DNA of 64,000 bases. It comes from Gnetum montanum (taxonomy: Eukaryota > Streptophyta > Gnetopsida > Gnetales > Gnetaceae). Where the stretch lies: NCBI GenBank assembly GCA_015680685.1, contig MNCI01012718.1:186001-250000 (forward strand), given 5' to 3'. Shown in pieces: positions 55,806 through 64,000 of the stretch (position 1 is its first letter; every line of letters begins with the position of its first letter). Under the pieces are notes generated by a model that made no database searches, was not told where the DNA came from, and worked only from the letters and a program-made list of their open reading frames with translations. Both the position numbers and the translations under genes were made by a program.

Positions 55806-56255
55806 TACACCAGTAAAGAGGAACTCATCAGGGAAGTATCAGAAATAGGATACTCATCCTCTTTGCTATCCTAGTGCAATCGAGATAAATGATCAGCAAC
55901 TACGTTCTCGGTGCCTTTACGATTGATCATCGTTAGATTGAACTCTTGTAGGATTACCAACCATTGTACAATACAGGGGCTTACCATTGGCTTATTCATG
56001 AGGAACCGAATTTCACTATGATCTATGTGTATGAATACTTTATATTCCAATACATAGTGCCTAAATTTTTCTAGTGCAAACAATACAACCATTAATTCTT
56101 TTTTGTAGTAGTGTAGTTAAGTTGTGTACCAGCTATACTTCTACTTGCACAATGGATATAATAAGGATGTTTTTGATCATCTAACTGTGTAAGTACGACT
56201 CCTAAGGCATAGTTGGATGCATTATTCATGACATGGAATGATTTGGACCAGTCAG
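55806..56255 (-). pseudogene. Athila-type RNase H domain
   Basis: Open part 56092-55871: VVLFALEKFRHYVLEYKVFI, HIDHSEIRFLM and the strongly Athila-like end RKGTENVVADHLSRL. The catalytic aspartate of the TDH-type motif is kept (IDHS). The upstream part is in other frames with stops. It links RT (56256-56995) and integrase. Confidence 0.82.
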
Positions 56256-56995
56256 GAGCTTATAGAATGGGTGTTTCTACTAGCTTTTGTTTCAAAATTT
56301 GGAAGGCAAGTTCGCATTCCCTATTCCACTTGAAGGGTATGTCCTTTTTCGTTAGCTCTACTAATGGTTTGAAAATCTTCGAAAAGTTCTCTATGAATCT
56401 CCTATAGTAGCTAGTGTGTCCAAGAAATGATCGAATGTCTTTAATAGTTTTTGGTTGGTGAGTAATTCCTTGGATGACCTTGATTTTCTTAGGGTCTACC
56501 TCTATCCTTGCATGTGAAATTTTATGTCCAAGTACTATGCCTTCTTGGACCATTAAATGGATTTTCTACCAGTTAAGCCTTAGATTAGTCTCTATGCATC
56601 TTTTCATCACTTACTCTAACTAGTCTAAGGCCTGATCAAAACTTGCTCTATAAGTGGAGAAGTCATCCATAAAGACTTCCTCCATTCCCTATCTACTGCT
56701 GGAATATGCTTAGAACTAATCATTGAAATGTGGTAGGGGCATTGCACAAGCCAAACAACATTTATTTATATGCAAACGTTCCCCAAGGACTAGTGAACGT
56801 AGTCTTGGCTTGGTCTTCTGGGGCTATTTGTATTTGGCTGTATCCGCTATAGCCATCCAGAAAACTATAATAGTGATTCCCTGCAATTGTGTCCAAGACT
56901 TGGTCAACAAATGGCAACAGGAAATGATCCTTAAATGTTGCCATATTTAGTAGCCTAAAATCTATACACGTCCTCCATTTGCCTCCCTTTCTAGG
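56256..56995 (-). pseudogene. Athila-type reverse transcriptase, cut by AthN-3
   Basis: Remaining RT begins at PRKGGKWRTCIDFRLLN and continues KDHFLLPFVDQVLD, YYSFLDGYSGYSQIQIAPED and TTFTSPWGTFAYK (56995-56762). After a frameshifted gap with the active-site region, thumb and connection follow at 56553-56260 (GIVLGHKISHARIEVDPKK, IRSFLGHTSYYRRFI). Everything N-terminal of PRKGG is missing because AthN-3 starts at 56996. The short apparent extension upstream is LTR sequence. Confidence 0.85.
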
Positions 56996-57827
56996 TGATG
57001 AGTCATCATTTGGGATGATCGCGATATCGTGTATGCGATATCGCATGCCCAGTCACGATATTGCATACGCGATATCGTGACTTGTATCCTCATCTATAAA
57101 TAAGAGGTAGATAGATGAGTTTAAGCATCTAGTTCTTAGTTCCTTACCCAAACTCTTGCAGTTTTTCCTTCTTAGAGTTAGAATTATTTTCCAGTGTATG
57201 CCCGTAGTGTGATGATTGTAATTGTACGACATCCTTTATTCGAGTGTGATGTACTTGGACACACACATGACTGGCAATAAGGATAGAGATTACTTCATCA
57301 TTGCAGCATTCACTTAGATTAATTATTTAATAAATTATTATGTACTACTTTCCTAGTTAATATCCTCTCACCCTTATCTCATGTTAAAATGCGGAATGAG
57401 TACGACTTGATTACGAGCATTTAACTGTGACTACTTGGTAACCCAGTAGCGTACCTAGGATCTGTGCTTGGTAATCCCAATGGTAGTCATGCACGAAGTC
57501 CAAGATGTGTACAGATAATCAAGGAACGGATGCTCATCACACTTAGGCTAGTTTAGACTCTCTCTTATCCTTCTCTTCTAGATTAGTTAATATTACTTTC
57601 CATTGCCTTCATGAGTAGAATTAGGTTAGAAACCACATCATACACCTCACTCTAGACTAAACCATATGTGACAAAGATAATACTGTTCCAGGTGGGAAGA
57701 TAGCGAACTACGACCTAAGGCTAACTATCTAGATGCCACAACTAGTTCATCTGCGGAGTTCGACCGGATCGCGCGTGTAACACTTGTATTAGTATGGTTG
57801 AGTGTAGGGGTACCTCACCACTCATCA
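56996..57827 (+). repeat. AthN-3 5' LTR
   Basis: 832 bp, TGATGAGTCATC..CACTCATCA. The GATATC cluster at 57020-57081 includes a 14-bp perfect palindrome, ATGCGATATCGCAT (57033-57046). TATAAATA at 57095-57102. The PBS (57829-57846, AGGCGTCGTTGCCGGGGA) follows, close to the tRNA-Asp complement. Confidence 0.9.
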
Positions 57828-57967
57828 TAGGCGTCGTTGCCGGGGACGGTGCTAGTTATCTAGATTAGTTATATCATAAAAGGTCATTGTATAGAAATTA
57901 ATAATACATCTTTCAGCAAGAAATAATTACAAAAAGTCACACATAAATTCACACACATTTCACAACC

Positions 57968-59955
57968 ATGCCTCTCCTACAAGATTACAATAATGCCACA
58001 CTTAATGAGGAAGTTCATTGGAGAACCAACAAACTCTATGACAATGAAGATTGGAGTACGCAACCCGAGGTAGGGGTTTCTTATAAACATGAATGAAAGC
58101 AACATCATCCCAACACACGAAAGCATAACTTACCTGATGACAATGAACCCCTATTGGCTATTACAAGCTTAACGCAAATACAGGAGACTGTTCAAATCTC
58201 CAGTAGGCATTGTAAAGAGAGTTGTCTACCTAGGCTCGATTTAAACAACTTTCCTACTTTCTCAGGAGGCTATAACTTAGATTTGTATCAACATTTACAA
58301 GCCTTCTACGATGCCTGCACATGGAATAACATTGATAACGGTTGGAAAAAACCTTAAGCTCTTTCCTACGACACTTGTTGGCCAAGCAAAAGTATGGTAT
58401 AGATCGTTAAAGCCAAATTTAATATGACGTTGGTCAACAATGGTAGAATTATTTAACGTAAAATATCAAACCTACGCAAGAGTGTTAGCCTTGAGGAAAA
58501 AAATCCAAGAGTGGAAACAAGCACAACATGAACCCTTGGACATGACCTTAGAAAGATATTATGCACTATTAAACAACTATCCAGGCCATAGGTTCTCCAA
58601 GGAAAGGCTAATGTACCATATCATTGATGGGCTTTGTGATGAAACAAGAGAAACCCTAGGGATGTATGCCCAAGGGCAACTATACGAACTACGAACCCAT
58701 TAAGTCCAAGAGCTTATTAAGCAGGCAACAAAAGAAGAAGGAGAAATGGCTAGATGGGAGGATGTTGAAAAACATCAATGGGACCAAAATTTCAACTTGA
58801 CAAAGGTCCATGATCATAAAAAGGAGAGATCAACCTATCACAAGGAGAAATAACCATCTTTGCCGATACAACAATCATTAGAAGAAGTCTAGGCAAAGAT
58901 CAATAAGATGTTGGAATAGACATATCAAAAGTGTAGAGAATGTGTCAACATTATTGGAGATAGAGTTTTGACAACCCAAGAAGTAGGACAAAACATTAGA
59001 CATTCGAAAAAAAAAGAATGAAGGGAATAAGTGCTCAATTGCTAATCATACATATGAATGTAACATATGCCTATACGATCACCCCAAGGGCCAATGCCTA
59101 ATCTTATTACATTTATATGAGCATTGGGGAAACACATTACATCTAGAGTTCATACAGAGATACTGTGTTCAATCACAATGGCAACAATCCTAGTCGTGGG
59201 GGAGACCACCCCTAAACTAGAGACACCCTTCGTATCATCTGAACCCAAATGCTTATCTGGTTCAATACCTTGTTTCTCCAACTGGGCCAACATACTCTAT
59301 CTCACCACATTACTATTCTCCACAATACTATCAGCCCATGTCCTCAACACAACCACCACCTTGTGCACCTTATACTCCTCCTAACTTTCAACATTCTCAT
59401 TTTTTCCCTCCTTCTACATTACCACCAACTGTTCCTAAGGTGTCTGCACCACTACAACAACCCACGAATGCCACTTGTGCTGATACTACCAACAACAGTG
59501 AAGGGCCTCCTCAACATCAAAAGTGTCCCTTCTTTAAACATGACCATAAGAAGTGACAACACAATTCCAAGGCCATTGCATCCTCCGACTAAGCACAAGT
59601 TCAACACTATGGTGCACCCTTATCTTCGAACCCAACTCCTTATGTTACTTCATCAGGGCCACCAACTAACACTCCAACAACCATACGACCCAATGAACAC
59701 AATCATGGAAGGCAACATCCCAATCCTTGCATACCATCTAATGGTCCCAAATATCATAGCGGGTCAACTCGTTATCCGGGAACTACATCGCATAAATTGC
59801 CCCACTATGCTTACTATAATCAAGTGTGTGAACCCTGATGGGGTAAATATGACCGAGTTCCAATATTTTCAACATGCAAGGATCTTCATTTTCCATTTAT
59901 TAATCCTATCCATGCTCAACTGTTTAGTTATGGGGGATATTCCCCATTCTAAATA
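57968..59955 (+). pseudogene. AthN-3 gag (decayed)
   Basis: Starts MPLLQDYNNAT. It retains LDLYQHLQAFYDACTWNNID (58154-58357), the Gag core FNVKYQTYARV..LNNYPGHRFS (58440-58703), part of the zinc-knuckle region (near 59055-59095) and the P-rich tail (59338-59556). About 130 codons of the N-terminal acidic region are shortened compared with AthN-2 (deletion near 58090). Frameshift near 58350 and many stops. Confidence 0.8.
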
Positions 59956-61370
59956 ACAAGTAGGGTTAATAAATATTTTTCATTTTCTTTAAATTTTCAA
60001 TTTTTGTTTTCCATTTTTTCATTTTTCAATTTCTTGTTTTATCTTTTTATCTTTTTGTCTTTTTTTCTGTTTACTTTTTTTATATTAATCTCATCTATGA
60101 ATAAAACACTCATGTGGATTGTTGATTGAGGTGTGTTCTATGTTGTCAAGTCTCTAGTGGTCAATTATTTGGATAGTGAGCCCATTACACCCACTCATCC
60201 ACTCTACAAATAAGAGATTCTGTTCAAGGGTACAGTGATATTCTTGATATTTTAAAACTTAAAATTAATTTTATGTTGATTGTACCTAGAATGAAGAAGG
60301 ATGGACCAAGAGGGAATGATTAGGGTGTGACATCAAGGGGACTTGCGGATTCTCTTTGGTGTCGGTTGTGGGAGTTATCATGCAACGTGGTTGTACTAAG
60401 ATCCTTGTAGATCTAATGAAAATGGGAGTAAGAGTAATAAAAAAGGGCACTCAAAAATCCAATGCTGTTCTAGGGGGTCCCATTGGAAAGACATGCACCC
60501 ATGCCTGAAGGTTGGTGGCTTCTCTAGATTTAGTATTCAAAAAATAAAAATAAAAAAAGAGAAAAGAGAAAAAAAAAAGAAAAAAGAAGAAAAAAAAGTG
60601 CCACAAAACAAAAATTACTCCTTCCTTGAACAAAACGCCAAGTGATCGTACGCCTTGTTGTTATGGTACTATCATAGTTGTTCATCATGGGATGAAATAA
60701 TGCGATGTCACTAATTAGAGGAATGGACTTGGTCCTAATCTTGGAACAATGGGTTAATGACACCTTAATCATGCTTGACATGCAAGATTTACTATGCCCT
60801 AGGTCAATTACCTTATGTCCCAATCTCTACAATCCCTTTCTATAGTTCGTCTCATCTCACTGTTCATGTAATTGTAGCTCATGTTGTGTATAGCATAGAA
60901 TTCTTACCTCATTCTGGTGATATTTACATATATGTGTTTTGTGGAATTAGTGCGGATTACATCTAACCCTTCTAGTGCCCACGGACACTTTAAGTGTAGT
61001 TACACAAGGGCATTATAGGTTGAAACCTTCTTTGGGAAGACCCACTTGTGTAATCTTTTGTAATCTTCACTTATGACATAGCTCACACACACCATTTCTT
61101 ACCCTCAGCATAATTTTCAAATGCTTTTCTTTCCTTACTATTACCCCTCTAAATTTCAACGTTTCCATAAACCATCACATAACCTTTTTCTTACCACCCA
61201 AGGTTTTATTGATAAAATCCACACCATCATCATTAATTATGCCTTTCGAATTAATGAAATTACCCTAGAACTCCTTCATAATAGCCCAATGTCCTTAACT
61301 TACAATGTTGATTTCAAGAAAATCCTTTAAAAATTTGGTATTTTTGTTGTGCCTCATGTCACTAGGGCCA
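59956..61370 (+). other. AthN-3 internal spacer
   Basis: Non-coding, alignable to AthN-2 49590-50960. Contains an A-rich low-complexity tract (60535-60597). The small open frames here are spurious. Confidence 0.6.
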
Positions 61371-61458
61371 TGATATCACGTACGCGATATCACGGTAGAC
61401 GTGATATTGCATATGCGATGTATCGTACGCGATATCGCGTCCCTGCAATGTATAAATA
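61371..61458 (+). promoter_or_regulatory. Internal GATATC cluster plus TATA box before ORF2
   Basis: Four or five GATATC-type palindromes (61371-61440, for example CGCGATATCGCG) followed by TATAAATAAG at 61451. This is the same module, in the same order and spacing, as in the LTR U3, yet it is located in the interior about 480 bp upstream of the ORF2 ATG. AthN-1 has remnants at the same place (21950-21995). Confidence 0.65.
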
Positions 61459-61630
61459 AGTGACCCCCTGCAACTCTTAGCATCATTTTTTCCATTCACA
61501 CGGGGGAGTTTTCAATTTTTTTTGTCTACGACTTGCGATTGAGCAACCCTTGCTTTTCTCACTATATCTCGCTCGCTGGTACTCTGATTTTAATTTCATT
61601 TAAACCTGCTTGAACTTGGAGTGTTTAGCT

Positions 61631-61650
61631 TAGTTGTGGGGGAGGGACAC
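61631..61650 (+). other. Internal polypurine-like tract
   Basis: TAGTTGTGGGGGAGGGACAC, conserved in AthN-2 (51151-51170) and AthN-1 (21721-21740, minus). It resembles the terminal polypurine tract CAGTCGTGGGGGTA. It could act as a second plus-strand primer or be a relic. Confidence 0.5.
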
Positions 61651-61906
61651 CTACCGAAAAGTGCCTAACCTTTTTGGAATTTATCATCGCCCAAAGGACA
61701 CCATTTAGGATAATTAGCTATAACACTTAGAATCATTGTGCCCAAACATCATTTAACCCCTAGGCATACCGGAAAATTAAAACTTGGAAACCACCTAAGT
61801 AACACGGACTCATTATTACAATCTTTCGGGCAAGATCACATGAAGATAAAATAAGATCATTAATTAAGACAAGCAGTAATGTATAACTTAATTTCAAAAA
61901 AAACCT

Positions 61907-61935
61907 TACTAATGCTTGACCCCGTGTGATTGCAG
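61907..61935 (+). promoter_or_regulatory. Branch point and acceptor before AthN-3 ORF2
   Basis: TACTAAT (61907-61913) then CCCGTGTGATTGCAG/ATGGCC. AG at 61934-61935. Conserved in all three family members. Confidence 0.68.
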
Positions 61936-64000
61936 ATGGCCTTGAAATGTGGACAACAAGAAGGTCCTTCTCAAGGTGGAAATAAACGATCTCAGACAGG
62001 TTGGAAGACAAGATCCTGCCAGACAACATGCAGAACAAGAGGAACAATCATTCAGCATTCATCAAGAAGATCCTCCTACCGTATGGTCTGGGCAGATAAA
62101 AGGAGGAGTTTCTGTAGCACCTGAACAGGGACAACATCATACATTGCCCCAAGATTGTGTTTAGGCCATTCATGAAAAGTCCACATTCATGGAATTGAAC
62201 TTTGAATATTTTGTAGAGTTCACTTCTAAGGCCATTAGGGATCACCTCACAGGGTCTCCCTTATGGCCTATCCTCTCTAAAAGCGATGCCTGGTACCTAA
62301 GAGAAACGTACCAATTCTGGCACAATAGGGAGCAAGGCACCACTGTCAATATTTGTAGTGTGATAGTTAATTTCTCCACGCAAACCATTTTTGAAGTGTT
62401 AAACCTTCCAAATACAGGGCCCAAAGTTGCTCAGTTATCCACCCTTTTTGACCCTGATGTGCGATGGGATTGGTTGGAAAGGGCTTATGGAAGAGATAAA
62501 ACATTTGGTGAGTTGATGACGGAAGAGAGGATTTACTTTAAAATTGGAACATATCACCTTTTCCTCACAAAGGGCTTGAAAAGAATATCAACGTATGTGG
62601 CTAGAGGATGTGCAATGCTGATGGGAAAAGTTAACGCTAACCTACCCCATCTATATTTAACAGAGATCCTGAGGCAGTTTGAGGAATGAAAGATAGGGAA
62701 GATGGCACTGCCTTTCCCTTATCTTATCAGAAAGCTTCGCTGATGTGTTGGTATTTGGGGATACACCAATGATGTCCTCTGAAAAGCCTAGACTGCTTCA
62801 TATGCTGAATTGCTAAAGGTGCCAACTCCAAGGAAAAGCACTGGTGAAGAGCTGGGACCAGAACAAGAAGAAGAATAGATGGCTGGACCAATTGCAAATC
62901 AACTTGTAGGACCTAGCCAACCTCCAAGCATGGGTCCCAGCCAACAAAAGGAAGTAGGCCCTAGCACAGGCCAGGATCAACTGCCACCGCCATAAGACTA
63001 CAAACCGTTGATGAGCCATCTTAGGGCCATCGCTGAGATAGTCAGTTGGGGAAGTTGTGGTGACGCAAGTCTCTTCTGCATCATCAATGATGCCATTCAG
63101 TCCACTATTTCTTTGGATCACACAAGGGGAAAAATGTCTATTCATAAAGGAGGAGGGAAAAATAGATGGTCACAATAGATCTCAAGAAACATGACATCTT
63201 TCTAGGTGCAATTAGAGACTGGTGAAGGGGCCACTGTGGTGGTCATGCAATACCAGGATGCCATGGAGCTACAAAAAAGGTTGTTGACCACATCAAAGAA
63301 TCCTTCAATGTACCTGTTGTGCCACTAAAAGATTTCATAGGAGCACGGGATGCTCAAACTTTGGCCAGAACCTCAATGACTCCTGCAGAACATGAGGATG
63401 TGCTTGATCAATTGCTCCAAACAGGGCAAGTAATGACGTCCCTGTTTGACATCCCTTAGGATGTTACAGAAATTTAGTCAAACCTCATTTTCACAAAGGG
63501 GAAGCTAGTCTTAATAGAAGTGAGGGTCGAGCATGCTGAAGCTAAGGTGTAGAAACTACAAGAGCAGCTTGTGGCCTTACAAGCAGTACAACGGGACCCT
63601 TTGCAATTTTTTCCCACAGACCAGCTAGATAATTTTAGAACTGAGCAACTAACCAAGCTAATAGCGGAGAATAAAAAGGTGGCTGATGAAAAAGAGAAGG
63701 TTGTTTGGGATGCCTCCGTAGCATAGGTGAAAACTCATGCACATATCAAGGCACTCAAGGCCTTACAAGAAGAAAACAAGTAGCTCATTGCAGATAGCCT
63801 TAAGTTGACCACTGTGGAAAAGCAAAAGAACGTTCTCAAGAAACACTTCCATCAATTGTGAGAGCAATTCATCCGAGTCAACTGAGATGTAAGCCATTTA
63901 GCTAGAGAGAATCAAATCCTCTCTATGGAGGAGGTACGCGCCATTCATCAAAAGTTAGCTATTGAGATAAGCGCGTGGCAAAATGAGGCTAAACGACATG
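61936..64000 (+). pseudogene. AthN-3 ORF2, longest copy, incomplete at window end
   Basis: Begins MALKCGQQEGPSQGG, changes frame near 61985, then EEQSFSIHQED. The open block 62189-62689 holds LRETYQFWHNREQGTTVNI, FEVLNLPNTGPKVAQ, WDWLERAYG, ERIYFKIGTYHLFLTKG and YLTEILRQFEE. A Q/P-rich linker (62870-62995), a block with GEGATVVVMQYQD and TSMTPAEHEDVLD (63200-63415), and a coiled coil from 63520 (DQLDNFRTEQLTKLI) to the end follow. No enzyme motif is seen. The block order equals that of AthN-1. The protein would be over 650 residues. The NLPNTG..WLE..ERI string recalls exon 4 of the Tat antisense gene. Stops and one or two frameshifts indicate decay. The role is unknown. Confidence 0.75.

Larger units (their letters stand above)
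56996..64000 (+). mobile_element. AthN-3: Athila-like element lacking pol, runs off window
   Basis: 5' LTR 56996-57827, PBS, gag remnant 57968-59955, spacer with an internal GATATC/TATA module, then ORF2 from 61936 past the window end. The 3' LTR is outside. Same family as AthN-1 and AthN-2. The 5-bp left flank is CTAGG (56991-56995), which should recur after its 3' LTR. Confidence 0.85.

Noticed and set aside
56996-57046. N-terminal extension of Athila RT reading MRYRIHDIAII
   Set aside because: These codons are the GATATC cluster and start of the AthN-3 LTR. True RT sequence ends at PRKGG (56995).
59249-59956. 235-residue plus-strand frame in AthN-3
   Set aside because: It is the P/Q-rich gag tail read in a wrong frame (compare AthN-2 48686-49066). 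The correct frame gives the P-rich peptide at 59338-59556.

Overview
This is a eukaryotic window and almost certainly a seed-plant (probably flowering-plant) genome. It is built of nested LTR retrotransposons with a plant-type MADS-box gene fragment between them. It shows plant tRNA-Asp and tRNA-Asn primer-binding sites, dual RNase H Tat-type pol, Athila-type gag and pol, GT-AG introns, and no operons. I cannot name the species. Two ambiguous bases (12298, 12346) show it is draft sequence.

Layout. Positions 1-671 are anonymous flank. AthN-1 is a minus-strand Athila-like element without pol (3' LTR 672-1536, internal part to 4449, resumed at 21345-23416). It is interrupted by Tat-1 (4450-21344), a 16.9-kb minus-strand Ty3/gypsy Tat-lineage element with a perfect 5-bp target duplication GGTGT. 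A second, more decayed Tat element, Tat-2 (23417-42922), sits in the gag end of AthN-1. Its outer LTR is clipped and joined to a truncated type I-like MADS-box gene (42923-43559). Next come about 1.4 kb of AT-rich non-transposon sequence and the 3' LTR of a minus-strand Athila element (AthP, 44937-46343). A complete plus-strand AthN-2 (46344-53067) is inserted there. Decayed Athila pol on the minus strand (53068-56995) is probably the rest of AthP. AthN-3 (plus strand, 56996 to the window end) cuts that pol inside RT.

The most interesting system is inside both Tat elements. Between protease and reverse transcriptase, where Ogre/Tat relatives carry an intron, lies an about 4-4.6 kb gene on the OPPOSITE strand. 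It has its own TATA box and eight exons whose junctions and phases largely agree in the two elements (exon 1 is exactly 119 bp in both). A sense-strand splice acceptor lies just upstream of the RT exon in both, so the antisense gene appears to lie within a sense intron. Related ~25-bp repeats bracket it. Its exon 4 shares a motif string with ORF2 of the Athila-like elements, which suggests that two retroelement lineages carry related accessory proteins.

The second system is the AthN family. It has LTRs with GATATC palindrome clusters just upstream of TATAAATA, a tRNA-Asp PBS, gag, no protease/RT/integrase, and a long coiled-coil ORF2. ORF2 starts immediately after a conserved TACTAAY...AG acceptor. 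AthP has the same LTR and remnants of pol, so it resembles the autonomous partner. Almost all coding regions carry stops, mostly at sites explained by C-to-T or G-to-A change, so nothing here looks currently autonomous.
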